From contig NZ_JZDQ02000017.1 of assembly GCF_000960475.2 (NCBI RefSeq), positions 1 through 64,000 of the forward strand: a DNA stretch of 64,000 bases, read 5' to 3'. The notes beneath the pieces are model-generated. The model made no database searches and was not told where the DNA came from. It worked only from the letters and a program-made list of their open reading frames with translations. The translations under genes were made by a program, and so were the position numbers. Positions 41,077-51,477 of this stretch are shown here, in pieces; within the stretch, counting starts at the first letter, position 1; every line of letters begins with the position of its first letter. Source of the DNA: Nocardioides luteus (lineage in GTDB: Bacteria > Actinomycetota > Actinomycetes > Propionibacteriales > Nocardioidaceae).

Positions 41077-41742
41077 TCACTCGGGGCCGATCGAGTCGGA
41101 CGCCTCGATCGGCGGTAGGTGCCGCACCGACACCGAACCCGCGTACCCCTCCACGAAGCCGACCACCACGTCGTACTCCTCCCCCGCGGTCGAACGCAGG
41201 GTGAGCGTCCAAGAGTTGTCGGACGGGTGGTGCTCCTCGGCGCGGAGCGAGAGGGCGTCCGGGTCTTGGGCGTACGCCGTCGCGGCCGCGCCCCGGGCGC
41301 GGTGGACCGCCGCCGTCCGCGAGGTCGGCGTCCGCTCCGGCCTGCCGACCAGCTCCATCACGTCACGGAAGGCGTCGGTCACTCCGTCGTACGAAGCCTC
41401 CGAGAGGACCGTGGTCCGAGGCCCGGTGTCCACCAGCAGCCCGATCTCGAGAGCGCCCGGGCTGGCACCCCAGCTGGTGTGCCATCGGTGCTGGTGCAGC
41501 GAGTAGTGCCGCCGCGCGTCGGCCCCCGCGTACAGGACCGGCTCCAGTGCGGCGAGGACCCTCCGCTCGTCGAGGACATCCTCGCCGCCCCCACCGTCCG
41601 GCTCCGGGACCGACAGGTCAAGCAGGTAGTGCCGATCCACCGGCGCCTCCGGGCTGGCTCGATAGCCGACCTGGACCCGCACCGAGTCCACCCGGCCGAG
41701 CGTCAGCAGCGAACGCGAACCATCGACCGCACGGCTAGTCAT
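41077..41742 (-). CDS. Hypothetical protein
   Basis: 221-residue protein of unknown family, without signal peptide or membrane segment. It has an acidic C-terminus and a central LHQHRWHTSWGASPGALEIG patch rich in His and Trp. The start ATG lies right after GGAGGA. It is convergent with the SDR (6-nt gap) and leads no obvious operon. Confidence 0.65.
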   Translation of the reverse strand: MTSRAVDGSRSLLTLGRVDSVRVQVGYRASPEAPVDRHYLLDLSVPEPDGGGGEDVLDERRVLAALEPVLYAGADARRHYSLHQHRWHTSWGASPGALEIGLLVDTGPRTTVLSEASYDGVTDAFRDVMELVGRPERTPTSRTAAVHRARGAAATAYAQDPDALSLRAEEHHPSDNSWTLTLRSTAGEEYDVVVGFVEGYAGSVSVRHLPPIEASDSIGPE

Positions 41743-41782
41743 TCCTCCAGAGTTCTCCTGACCCTCGCTCGGGTCAAGCGCG

Positions 41783-42280
41783 TCAGCGCCCGGACCGTGC
41801 GCCGAGCGCGTCGCGAAGCTGCTTCGAGGCCGACCGCGGCGTGGCGCCCGCCTGCCAGATGGCGAGCAGGAGGTCCGCCCGCGGCCGGCCCGGCTCGGTC
41901 CAGCTCGGTCCGAGTCCTGCCTGGTGGAGGGCGATGATCAGGTCGTCGTCGGCCGCTGTCCGCGCTTCTTCCCAGGCCCGGGCGTACGCCTCGTCGACCC
42001 GGTTCAAGGTCGCCTCGGTCTCCACGATCGGAGGCGACATGACGACCTCGGTCGGGTTCTCCGCTCGGCGGCGCAGGAACGCGATGAGGAAGTAGACGAG
42101 GGCACCGGCCCAGCTGAAGACCAGCACCATCATGATGTCGAGGACGTCCAGCCCGACGAACCGTCCCCGGGCGGCGATGCTGCGACCGATCAGGACGAGC
42201 GCGACAATCGTCGGCACCCACCACAGCGCCATGAGCACGAGGAGCTCGGCGATCCACATCGCCTCGAACTGGCCATCCAT
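41783..42280 (-). CDS. Hypothetical membrane protein
   Basis: 165-residue protein with two N-terminal hydrophobic helices (about 8-32 and 45-68) in the layout of small phospholipase-D-nuclease-N-terminal-like or SHOCT proteins, followed by a soluble charged domain. A C-terminal SHOCT-like end is not evident. GGAG precedes the ATG. Function unknown. Confidence 0.65.
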   Translation of the reverse strand: MDGQFEAMWIAELLVLMALWWVPTIVALVLIGRSIAARGRFVGLDVLDIMMVLVFSWAGALVYFLIAFLRRRAENPTEVVMSPPIVETEATLNRVDEAYARAWEEARTAADDDLIIALHQAGLGPSWTEPGRPRADLLLAIWQAGATPRSASKQLRDALGARSGR

Positions 42281-42380
42281 CGCAGCTCCACTTCGTCAGC
42301 CGAGACCTCGGCCGAGAGTAGCCGCGGTTGGTCAGCTGTCGACGACGAATGCGGCAAACGGTCCCAGCGCCCCAGAGCCG

Positions 42381-42839
42381 TCAGGACTCAGGACCGGAGA
42401 GGGCTTCCTTCAGCCATACGTTCCGTCGCTCCAACAGCGTCGTCATGTACCGCGTCAGCACGAGGACGTTCACCAACCGCCCGACGGCCCCCGCAGGCGC
42501 CTCGAACTCCACGACATCCGTCATCGACGTGCCACCGGCGGCCGGCTCGAACCGGTGCTCGTGCCACCACCGCCGGAACGGCCCCGACCGCTGCTCGTCC
42601 ACGAACCGGTGTGGAGCGTCGTACTCGCTGATCACCGAGGTCATCGTGACCGGCAGTCCGAAGTGACGGGCCTTCCAGGTCACCGTGTCTCCCAGACGCA
42701 TCACCCCGGACGTGACGCCGGCGACGGCGCGCTCCCCCGAGTCCGACATCGACGACCGATGCGCGTCCACGGACAGGCTCAGCTCGAAGCACTGCTCCGG
42801 GGTCGCCGGGATCTGCGTCGTGAGCTCGATGCGTGGCAC
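42381..42839 (-). CDS. SRPBCC-family protein
   Basis: 152-residue START/Bet v 1-like protein: IELTTQIPATPEQCFELSLSVDAH opening, FVDEQRSGPFRRWWHEHRFE middle, GRLVNVLVLTRYMTTLLERR C-terminal helix. Members bind hydrophobic ligands. A TAGGAT box lies 6 nt before the GTG start. Confidence 0.85.
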   Translation of the reverse strand: MPRIELTTQIPATPEQCFELSLSVDAHRSSMSDSGERAVAGVTSGVMRLGDTVTWKARHFGLPVTMTSVISEYDAPHRFVDEQRSGPFRRWWHEHRFEPAAGGTSMTDVVEFEAPAGAVGRLVNVLVLTRYMTTLLERRNVWLKEALSGPES

Positions 42840-42845
42840 CCGGTG

Positions 42846-42851
42846 ATCCTA
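42846..42851 (-). promoter_or_regulatory. Putative -10 box of leaderless SRPBCC gene
   Basis: TAGGAT (minus strand), 6-nt spacer to the GTG at 42839. Confidence 0.55.
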
Positions 42852-42879
42852 GGCGCCCGAGACTGCACCCGGACCTGGA

Positions 42880-43173
42880 TCAGTCGAGGCCTTCGACGAT
42901 GCGGAAGTCGCGCTCGACACCGTCCGAGAGGGCCGCCAGCGCCTCCTGGTAGGCGGCGCTCTCGTGCGTCGCGACGGCCTGCTCGAAGCTGTCGAACTCG
43001 ATCAGCACGGTGCGCTCGGCGATCCCGGCCTCGTGCGCCACGACCCGACTGCCGCGGGTGAGGACCCGACCGCCGCCCGCCTCGACGGCCGCCGGGGCGA
43101 GCTTGCCGTAGGCAGCCAGCTTCTCGGGGTCCGAGATGGTGCGGTAGACGCTGACCCAGTAGCCCTTGGGCAT
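42880..43173 (-). CDS. DUF1330 family protein
   Basis: 97-residue ferredoxin-like dimeric alpha-beta barrel protein: KGYWVSVYRTISDPEKLAAY, then RTVLIEFDSFEQAVATHES. Function of the family is unknown; some relatives are monooxygenase-like. GGAGG precedes the ATG. Confidence 0.88.
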   Translation of the reverse strand: MPKGYWVSVYRTISDPEKLAAYGKLAPAAVEAGGGRVLTRGSRVVAHEAGIAERTVLIEFDSFEQAVATHESAAYQEALAALSDGVERDFRIVEGLD

Positions 43174-43224
43174 GGAACCTCCAGTGTTGGCGTGAGTGCG
43201 GGGACGACCGATGTCGGCCGTCGC

Positions 43225-44298
43225 TCAGACGTTGAAGCGGAACTCCACCACGTCGCCGTCGGCCATGACGTAGTCCTTGCCCTCCATACGGACCTTGCCG
43301 AGGTCACGGGCCTTGGCGACGGAGCCGGCGGCGATGAGGTCGTCGTAGGAGACGATCTCGGCCTTGATGAAGCCCTTCTGGAAGTCGGTGTGGATGACAC
43401 CGGCGGCCTCGGGGGCGGTGGCGCCCTTGGGGATCTCCCACGCGCGGACCTCCTTGGGGCCGGCGGTGAGGTAGGTCTGCAGGCCGAGGGTGTCGAAGCC
43501 GACCCGGGCGAGGACGTCCAGGCCGGGCTCCTCGACGCCGGCGTCGGCCAGGAACTCGCGGGCCTCGTCCTCGTCGAGCTCGACGAGCTCGGACTCGAAC
43601 TTCGCGTCCAGGAAGATGGCCTCGGCGGGGGCGACCAGCTCCCGCATCGAGTCCTTCAAGGACTCGTCGGCGAGCTCGTCGGAGTCGCAGTTGAAGACGA
43701 AGATGTAGGGCTTCGCGGTGAGCAGCATCAGGTCGCGGATCAGGGCGCGGTCGATCTTCGTGGCGATGATCGGGGTGCCGGCCTCGAGGGCCTCCTTGGC
43801 CTCGACCACGGCGGCCAGGTTGGCCTTCAGGTCAGGCTGCTTGCGCGACTCCTTCTCCAGCCGCGGGATCGCCTTCTCGACCGTCTCCAGGTCGGCGAGG
43901 ATCAGCTCGGTCTGGATGGTGGAGATGTCGTTGGCGGGCTCGACCTTGCCGTCGACGTGGGTCACGTCGTCGTCGCGGAAGACCCGGGTGACCTGGCAGA
44001 TCGCGTCGGACTCACGGATGTGGGAGAGGAACTTGTTGCCCAGGCCCTCACCCTGCGAGGCGCCGCGCACGATGCCGGCGATGTCGACGAACTGCACCGT
44101 GGCCGGCAGCAGCTTCTGGGACCCGTAGATCTTCGCCAGCTCGGCCAGGCGCTCGTCGGGGACTCCGACGACGCCGACGTTGGGCTCGATGGTGGCGAAG
44201 GGGTAGTTCGCCGCGAGTACGTCGTTCTTGGTCAGAGCGTTGAAGAGGGTCGACTTGCCCGCGTTGGGAAGTCCCACGATGCCGATGGTGAGTGCCAC
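43225..44298 (-). CDS. ychF: Redox-regulated ATPase/GTPase YchF (Obg family)
   Basis: 357-residue P-loop protein. Walker A GLPNAGKS, the DIAG switch in FVDIAGIVRGAS and an NKxD-equivalent ATKID are present; a coiled-coil insert (about 130-200) and a C-terminal TGS domain (GVIHTDFQKGFIKAEI) complete the family plan. YchF prefers ATP to GTP, associates with ribosomes and affects oxidative stress. Start GTG 44298 follows a TAGGAT box by 8 nt. Confidence 0.96.
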   Translation of the reverse strand: MALTIGIVGLPNAGKSTLFNALTKNDVLAANYPFATIEPNVGVVGVPDERLAELAKIYGSQKLLPATVQFVDIAGIVRGASQGEGLGNKFLSHIRESDAICQVTRVFRDDDVTHVDGKVEPANDISTIQTELILADLETVEKAIPRLEKESRKQPDLKANLAAVVEAKEALEAGTPIIATKIDRALIRDLMLLTAKPYIFVFNCDSDELADESLKDSMRELVAPAEAIFLDAKFESELVELDEDEAREFLADAGVEEPGLDVLARVGFDTLGLQTYLTAGPKEVRAWEIPKGATAPEAAGVIHTDFQKGFIKAEIVSYDDLIAAGSVAKARDLGKVRMEGKDYVMADGDVVEFRFNV

Positions 44299-44306
44299 GA
44301 TCGACA

Positions 44307-44312
44307 ATCCTA
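44307..44312 (-). promoter_or_regulatory. Putative -10 box of ychF (leaderless)
   Basis: TAGGAT (minus strand), 8-nt spacer to the GTG at 44298. Confidence 0.5.
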
Positions 44313-44379
44313 GAGTCGTACGCCGCCTTCCCCCGAAACCGCGGACGGCACCCCAGGGCAAGGGGCACACTGTGGTTGC

Positions 44380-45708
<1,329 letters not shown>

Positions 45709-45723
45709 AGGGAGCCGACCCAA

Positions 45724-45729
45724 TAGGCT
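45724..45729 (+). promoter_or_regulatory. Putative -10 box of leaderless PH-domain gene
   Basis: TAGGCT ends 6 nt before the GTG at 45736. Confidence 0.55.
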
Positions 45730-45735
45730 CGCGCC

Positions 45736-46251
45736 GTGACTGCCGACGCACCACAGCGACTGCGCGAACCCGCCCATCAGGTCTCCGAGCGAGCACCCGC
45801 CTACTGGCGCACCGCGGAGGCGATCGGGGCCGTGATCTGGCTGGTCCTGGCCATCGGTGCGGCCGTGGCGGCCCTCTTGGTGCCGGACGGCTTCTGGACC
45901 TGGATCCTCTGGCTGGCCGCGCTGGTCTTCGTCCTGGCACCGGTGCCCGGGCTGACCTTCGTGCCGTCGATCCGGTTCCGGATCCACCGGTGGGAGGTGA
46001 CCGACATCGCCGTCCACGTACGCCACGGATGGATCACCGTCGTCGACGAGATCGTGCCGCTCTCCCGGGTGCAGACGGTCGACTCGACCCAAGGGCCACT
46101 GATGCGGCAGTTCGGGCTGCGTACGGTCAAGGTCTCCACCGCCTCCTCGGCCGGCATCGTCGAGATCGCCTGCCTCGACGAAGCGCTCGCGCTCGAGGTG
46201 GTCGCGAAGCTGGTCGCCATCACCGCCGCGACGCCCGAGGACGCGACGTGA
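45736..46251 (+). CDS. bPH2 (YdbS-like) PH-domain membrane protein
   Basis: 171-residue protein with two helices (about 28-75) and a cytosolic bacterial PH domain (RIHRWEVTDIAVHVRHGWIT; LSRVQTVDSTQGPLMRQFGL). Its stop overlaps the start of a larger two-PH protein, reproducing the YdbS/YdbT pair common in Gram-positive bacteria. The role is unknown, perhaps envelope stress or lipid sensing. Confidence 0.88.
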   Translation: MTADAPQRLREPAHQVSERAPAYWRTAEAIGAVIWLVLAIGAAVAALLVPDGFWTWILWLAALVFVLAPVPGLTFVPSIRFRIHRWEVTDIAVHVRHGWITVVDEIVPLSRVQTVDSTQGPLMRQFGLRTVKVSTASSAGIVEIACLDEALALEVVAKLVAITAATPEDAT

Positions 46252-47807
46252 GCACACCCGAGGTCCCCGAGGTCCCCCGGATCCCGGACGCGGACTGGCA
46301 GCGGCTGGCCGGCTGGACCGCGATCGTCAGCCCGCTCTCGACGCTGCGCCAGGCGATCATCCCGGCCGCGGTCGGTGCCTTCGGCGCCGGGCAGGCGAAC
46401 GTGCTCATCGGTCTGCTCGTCGCGCTCGGCATCGCGGCCGTCGCGGCCCTGGCCGGCCTGGTCCCCTGGCTGACCACGACCTACCGGGTGACCCCGACCC
46501 ACCTGGAGGTACGCAAGGGGCTGCTCAACCGCACCACCCTGACCGCGCGCCTCGACCGGGTGCGCAGCGTCGACCTCAGCTCGACGCTCATCCACCGTGC
46601 GCTCGGGGTCACCAAGGTCAACGTCGGCACCGGTGTCGACGAGGGCCAGATCACCCTCGACTCACTGACCAAGGACGCGGCCGCGCGGCTGCGGCGCGAG
46701 CTGCTCCACGCGGCGCCCTCGACGCCCGCCGCCTCCGGGGAGACCGCCGCCGCGACCTCGGTCGAGGAAGCGCCGCCGGCAGCCGGTGAGGTCGTCGCCA
46801 GGCTCGACTGGTCCTGGATCAAGTACGCCCCGCTCAACCTCAAGAACCTCGCGATCGCGCTCGGCGGTCTGGCCGCCTTCTTCGGCGCCTTCTCCGACGT
46901 CATCCCGTGGGAGCGGCTGATCGGGATCCGGGTCGACGACGGCGAGATCAACGGACGCCCGATCGACTCGCTGCTGCACATGCTGGTCCTCGCCATCCCG
47001 CTCGCGCTGATCGCCGCGGCCGTGGTGTGGGCGGTCGGCTCGTGCGTGGGCTACGCGGTGCGCTGGTGGGACCTCCAGGTCGTGCGCGAGCAGGGCCGCG
47101 AAGGCACCACCCTGCGGCGTAGCTTCGGCCTGACCAGCACCCGGGCCACGACGGTGGAAGAGGCGAAGGTACGCGGCGCCACCTCCACCGTCGGCCCGCT
47201 GATCGGCCTGGCCGGCGGTGCCGACCTCAACCTCCTCACGACCGGCCTCGACGACAACTCTCCCGCGGTCCTGCCGACGGCGCCCGAGTCGGTCGTGTCG
47301 GCCGTCGGCACCGACATCCTCGGCGAGGACGCGTTCTCGGCGGCGCTCACCGGCCACGGCCCGAAGCCCCGCCGGCGCTACTGGTTCCGCGCGGCCGTGG
47401 CCACCCTGGTCTGGACGCTGGTCGCGCTCGTCCCGACCGTGCTGATCGGCGTCTTCGGCGACGCCTGGCTCTGGTGGATCCCGGTCGTGGTGATGGTGGT
47501 CGCCCTCGTCATCGGCCTGGTCGGCGCCGAGCTTCGCCACCGCCACCTCGGCCACACCCTCACCGACCGCTACCTGGTGGTCCGCTCCGGCTCCTACACC
47601 GCCGTACGCACCGCCCTGCAGACCGACGGCGTCATCGGCTGGCGGGTCCGGCAGACCTTCTTCGACCGCCGGATCGGCCTGGCCCAGGTCATCGCGATGA
47701 CCGCGGCCGGACAGGAGTACGTCGCCATCCCCGACGTGCCGCTCGAGACCGCCGTCGCGCTCGCGGCAGCGGCCACGCCGCGTACGGTCTCGGGGTTCGT
47801 CGAATAA
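46248..47807 (+). CDS. bPH2 (YdbT-like) PH-domain membrane protein
   Basis: 519-residue membrane protein. A first helix pair (about 45-80) is followed by a PH domain (YRVTPTHLEVRKGLL; LDRVRSVDLSSTLIHRALGV), an Ala/Glu linker, a second helix pair with another PH-like region, and a third pair near residue 375 with a last PH domain (LTDRYLVVRSGSYTAV). It is coupled to the preceding gene by a 4-nt GTGA overlap. Confidence 0.88.
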   Translation: MSTPEVPEVPRIPDADWQRLAGWTAIVSPLSTLRQAIIPAAVGAFGAGQANVLIGLLVALGIAAVAALAGLVPWLTTTYRVTPTHLEVRKGLLNRTTLTARLDRVRSVDLSSTLIHRALGVTKVNVGTGVDEGQITLDSLTKDAAARLRRELLHAAPSTPAASGETAAATSVEEAPPAAGEVVARLDWSWIKYAPLNLKNLAIALGGLAAFFGAFSDVIPWERLIGIRVDDGEINGRPIDSLLHMLVLAIPLALIAAAVVWAVGSCVGYAVRWWDLQVVREQGREGTTLRRSFGLTSTRATTVEEAKVRGATSTVGPLIGLAGGADLNLLTTGLDDNSPAVLPTAPESVVSAVGTDILGEDAFSAALTGHGPKPRRRYWFRAAVATLVWTLVALVPTVLIGVFGDAWLWWIPVVVMVVALVIGLVGAELRHRHLGHTLTDRYLVVRSGSYTAVRTALQTDGVIGWRVRQTFFDRRIGLAQVIAMTAAGQEYVAIPDVPLETAVALAAAATPRTVSGFVE

Positions 47808-47846
47808 CCCGTTTCCCACCGGCCGGCTTCGGAGGATGATCCGCCC

Positions 47847-48254
47847 ATGACGATCCAGATCCGCCATCTCACCTTCGACAGCGCCGAACCCCGCAGGCTC
47901 GCCGAGTTCTGGTCGGCGGTGACCGGCTGGCACCTCTTCTACGACGAGGACCCCGAGGTGATCGTCGCCCGGAGCTTCCCGTCGAAGGAGCTGATGTTCC
48001 TCTTCGTCCCGGTGCCCGAGGCGAAGACGGCGAAGAACCGGGTCCACATCGACATCAAGCCCGAGGACACCACCCGCGACGAGCTGGTCGAGCGCGCGCT
48101 CTCGCTCGGCGCCACCGTCTTCGGCGACCACCGCAAGGAGGACGGGTCCGGCTTCGTCGCGCTCCGCGACCCCGAGGGCAACGAGTTCTGCATCGAGCGC
48201 GGCGAGCACGAGATGGCGCCGAGCGGCCCGATGACGATCGGGCTCACCATCTGA
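47847..48254 (+). CDS. VOC (glyoxalase-like) family protein
   Basis: 135-residue protein with one VOC repeat pair: RHLTFDSAEPRRLAEFWSAVTGW opening and FVALRDPEGNEFCIE close, in the glyoxalase_6 style. Substrate unknown. GGAGGAT precedes the ATG. It is convergent with the BNR gene by 3 nt. Confidence 0.88.
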   Translation: MTIQIRHLTFDSAEPRRLAEFWSAVTGWHLFYDEDPEVIVARSFPSKELMFLFVPVPEAKTAKNRVHIDIKPEDTTRDELVERALSLGATVFGDHRKEDGSGFVALRDPEGNEFCIERGEHEMAPSGPMTIGLTI

Positions 48255-48257
48255 CGG

Positions 48258-49310
48258 TCAGCGGCTGAGCACGCCGACCCGTCCACCCGCGCCGGCGGCC
48301 CAGCAGGTGCCGTCGGCGCAGTCGACGGTGTGGAAGCGGGTCTGGGCGGCGCCGAACGGCTTCCAGGAGCGGCCGTTGTCGTGGCTGACGTCGCTGCCGT
48401 CGGGGCCGACGGCGATCGCGGTGCGACCGCCGACCCACGCCACCGCCTCGCGGTATCCACCCAGGTCGGAGGCGGAGTTGGTCCAGGTGCGGCCGCCGTC
48501 GGTGGAGTAGGCAGCGCGGTCCACCCCGTCGTCCTCGAGGCCGAAGTCGCCGCCGACCGCGATCCCCTGGCGAGGGTTGCGGAAGCCGAGCCCGAAGACC
48601 CCGGCGGCCTCGCCGGTCGCGATGGTGGAGTCGGCCGAGGACCAGGAGCGGCCGCCGTCATGGGTGGCGTAGATCTTCGCCGCGGCACCGCCGCCGCCGA
48701 TCCAGGCGTCGTGGGCGCCCGCGGTGACCAGGCAGGTCCCGCTGGCCGAGTAGCCGTACTCGCCCGGTGCCTCGAGGCCCTGCGTGTCCGCGATCTGCCA
48801 GGTGTCGCCGCCGTCGGCGGTGGTGATGATCCGCCACTCGCCGCCGACCGGGTCGCTCATCGCGATGCCCCGCCTGCCGCCGGGCCAGAAGTCGAGGCAG
48901 TTATAGAACGAGGTCGGCTCCGCGGAGCGGAACGTCTCGGTCCAGGTCGCGCCACCGTCGACGGTCTTGTAGATCCGGCTCGCCTCGCCCTCGCCGATGG
49001 AGAGCACCACCGCCTCGCTCGCCGAGCGCGCCTCGACGTCACGGAAGAGCAGCCCCTCGGATCCGGGAGGCGAGACCTCGTCCCAGGTGTCGCCACCGTC
49101 CGTCGTACGGAACACTCCCCCGCCGTCGCCGCCGACCCACGCGGTCTCCGCGTCGACCGCATCGAGCGCCCGGAATCCCTGGGTCGTGTCGACGTTCACC
49201 GACGTCCAGTCGTACGCACCCCCTGGCGGCACAGCCTCCGCCGCCGGCGCGAGGGTGAGGGTGGTGAGGGCGAGAGTGGCCGCCGCTGCGGCTCCGACAA
49301 CGATGCGCAC
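48258..49310 (-). CDS. Secreted BNR/Asp-box repeat propeller protein
   Basis: 350-residue exported protein. A signal peptide ends near PAAEA-VPPGG. Six Asp-box motifs of the S/T-x-D-G-G-x-T/S-W type are visible (RTTDGGDTW, KTVDGGATW, TTADGGDTW, ATHDGGRSW, YSTDGGRTW, SHDNGRSW), implying a six- or seven-bladed propeller as in YCF48/sialidase-like folds. No sialidase catalytic Arg triad is evident. Function is unknown. Confidence 0.85.
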   Translation of the reverse strand: MRIVVGAAAAATLALTTLTLAPAAEAVPPGGAYDWTSVNVDTTQGFRALDAVDAETAWVGGDGGGVFRTTDGGDTWDEVSPPGSEGLLFRDVEARSASEAVVLSIGEGEASRIYKTVDGGATWTETFRSAEPTSFYNCLDFWPGGRRGIAMSDPVGGEWRIITTADGGDTWQIADTQGLEAPGEYGYSASGTCLVTAGAHDAWIGGGGAAAKIYATHDGGRSWSSADSTIATGEAAGVFGLGFRNPRQGIAVGGDFGLEDDGVDRAAYSTDGGRTWTNSASDLGGYREAVAWVGGRTAIAVGPDGSDVSHDNGRSWKPFGAAQTRFHTVDCADGTCWAAGAGGRVGVLSR

Positions 49311-49367
49311 GAAGGTTCACCCTGGCCCTGCGGAGTCGTTCTGTCCACCGATCCAGAAAATTCGTCC

Positions 49368-49450
49368 GCCGAATCGGTAGTTGTGGCAGGCGAATCTGTA
49401 GACGTGGGCGACGAAAGTCGAGTTTCGTCCGCCACAACGACCGATTCGGC
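49368..49450. repeat. Imperfect inverted repeat before the GH3 gene
   Basis: Arms 49368-49394 and 49424-49450 match at 24 of 27 positions around a 29-nt loop. It lies in the 243-nt gap between divergent BNR and GH3 genes, which holds no supported gene. It could be a regulatory hairpin or a repeat insertion; TTCGTCCGCC also recurs directly at 49361 and 49424. Confidence 0.55.
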
Positions 49451-49553
49451 GTGTCCGCTTGCGTGGAGTCGCCAATTTTCTTCCGTGACCCGTTGGTAGC
49501 CCCTAAAGTGAATCGCCGTGCCGCACAGCAGCGGTGCAGACGGGGAGGTTGTC

Positions 49554-51416
49554 ATGAGCGGAACGACACTGACCAGACGTGGAAGGCTGGCGGCTGCGGG
49601 ACTCGCCGCCGCGGTGGCGGTTGCGATGCCGTACGCAGCAACCCACGCCGCCGAACCGGACCGCCCCACGGCGACCGCCGGGCAGTCCGACGCCGACATG
49701 GCCTCCGCCCAGCACCGCCAGATCGTCTCGCTGATGCGTCACATGTCGCTCCAGCAGAAGGTCGGCCAGCTCTTCGTGATCGAGGTCTACGGGCGCGACG
49801 CCACCAACGTCAGCGACACCGCGAAGGCCGGCAACCAGAAGCTCTACGGCGTGGACACCCCGGCGCAGGCGATCGCGAAGTACCAGCCCGGTGGCGTCAT
49901 CTACTTCACCACCCGCGGGCCCGACAACATCGGTGACCCCGCCCAGGTGGCGACGCTCTCCAACGGTCTCCAGAACGCCGCGCTGCAGCAGCGGCCCAAG
50001 ATCCCGCTCAACATCGCCGTCGACCAGGAGGGCGGCGCCCTGGTGGCCCGCTTCGGGCCGGCCAGCGGCGCGACCCAGATGCCGGGCCAGATGGCGCTGG
50101 GCGCCGACGGCTCGACCGCCGACGCGGCCCGGTCCGCCGAGGTGATCGGCACCGAGCTGGCCGCGGTCGGGGTCACCCAGGACTACGCGCCCGTCGCCGA
50201 CGTCAACCTCAACCCCAACAACCCGGTCATCGGCATCCGCAGCGCCGGAGCCGACTCCGCCGCGGTCGCCGACATCGTCGCCGCCGAGGTCGGTGGCTTC
50301 GACGCGGGCGGCCTCTCCTCGATCGCCAAGCACTTCCCCGGACACGGCGACACCGGCACCGACAGCCACTACGGCCTGCCCGAGGTGACCCACAGCCGCG
50401 AGCAGCTCGAGCAGATCGACCTGCCGCCGTTCGAGGCCGCTATCGACGCCGGGATCGACGCGATCATGACCGCCCACGTGACCGTGCCCGCGATCGACCC
50501 GAGCGGCGAGCCGGCCACCATGTCGGAGCCGATCCTCACCGGCCTGCTCCGCGAGGAGCTCGGCTTCGACGGCCTGATCGTGACCGACGCCCTCGACATG
50601 CAGGGCGCGAGCGCAACCTATCCGCCCGACGTCGCTCCGGTCGAGGCGTTCCTCGCCGGCGCGGACCAGCTGCTCATCCCGCCGAAGATGGACACGGCGT
50701 ACGCCGCGGTCCTCGGTGCCGTGAAGGACGGCCGGATCTCGCGACAGCGGCTCGACGAGTCGGTCTACCGGATCCTGAGGCACAAGCTGGACAACGACAT
50801 CTTCGAGAGCCCGTACGTCGACCCGACCGCCGCACCGGCCGTCTTCAGCAACCCCGTGCACAAGGCCGACGCCCAGGCGATCTCCGACCGCACCACCACG
50901 CTGGTGAAGAACGACGACGGCCTGCTGCCGCTGACGCCCGGGCCGAAGAACGTCCTGGTCGCGGGCTGGGGTGTCGACACGACCGCAGGCATCGCGGCCG
51001 GGTTGCAGAAACGCGGAGCGACGACCCAGGTGCTGCAGTCGGGCACCACGCCGACCGACGCGCAGATCGACGCCGCTGTCCAGGCCGCCCAGGGCAAGGA
51101 TCTGGTGGTCGTGCCGACCAACAACGCCTGGCAGATCAACCCGGCGACGGGCGAGCCGACCCCGGCGGCCGTCGCCCAGACCAAGCTGGTCAAGGCCCTG
51201 CTCGCCACCGACACCCCGGTGATCGTGGCCGCGATGCGCAACCCCTACGACATCAAGTCCTTCCCGGACGCGACGACGGTTCTCGACACCTATGGCTACA
51301 CCTCCCACCAGCTCGAGTCGCTGGTGCGGGTGCTCTACGGCGAGGTCAACCCGAGCGGCAGGCTCCCGGTGGAGATCCCGGGCCTCTTCCCGCTCGGGCA
51401 CGGGCTGACGTACTGA
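49554..51416 (+). CDS. Secreted GH3 beta-N-acetylhexosaminidase (NagZ-like)
   Basis: 620-residue exported glycoside hydrolase family 3 enzyme. A signal peptide ends near THA-AEPD. The NagZ loop KHFPGHGDTGTDSHYGLP supplies the catalytic His/Asp, and the nucleophile Asp lies in VTDALDMQGAS. A C-terminal GH3 domain (about 430-620) is present. NagZ-type enzymes release N-acetylglucosamine from muropeptides; being secreted it probably acts on cell-wall fragments outside. GGGAGG precedes the ATG at 49554. Confidence 0.92.
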   Translation: MSGTTLTRRGRLAAAGLAAAVAVAMPYAATHAAEPDRPTATAGQSDADMASAQHRQIVSLMRHMSLQQKVGQLFVIEVYGRDATNVSDTAKAGNQKLYGVDTPAQAIAKYQPGGVIYFTTRGPDNIGDPAQVATLSNGLQNAALQQRPKIPLNIAVDQEGGALVARFGPASGATQMPGQMALGADGSTADAARSAEVIGTELAAVGVTQDYAPVADVNLNPNNPVIGIRSAGADSAAVADIVAAEVGGFDAGGLSSIAKHFPGHGDTGTDSHYGLPEVTHSREQLEQIDLPPFEAAIDAGIDAIMTAHVTVPAIDPSGEPATMSEPILTGLLREELGFDGLIVTDALDMQGASATYPPDVAPVEAFLAGADQLLIPPKMDTAYAAVLGAVKDGRISRQRLDESVYRILRHKLDNDIFESPYVDPTAAPAVFSNPVHKADAQAISDRTTTLVKNDDGLLPLTPGPKNVLVAGWGVDTTAGIAAGLQKRGATTQVLQSGTTPTDAQIDAAVQAAQGKDLVVVPTNNAWQINPATGEPTPAAVAQTKLVKALLATDTPVIVAAMRNPYDIKSFPDATTVLDTYGYTSHQLESLVRVLYGEVNPSGRLPVEIPGLFPLGHGLTY

Positions 51417-51420
51417 CGGA

Positions 51421-51473
51421 GAGAGTTGTGAAGCCGAGAGTGGCCTATGGGTCACTCTCGGCTTCACAACCTC
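51421..51473. repeat. 52-bp hairpin repeat, copy 2
   Basis: Near-identical to 18199-18250: stem core of 18 perfect pairs (51425-51442 with 51453-51470) and loop with CCTATGGG. It separates the convergent GH3 and ABC binding-protein genes, so it may be a bidirectional terminator. Confidence 0.75.
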
Positions 51474-51477
51474 TGGG

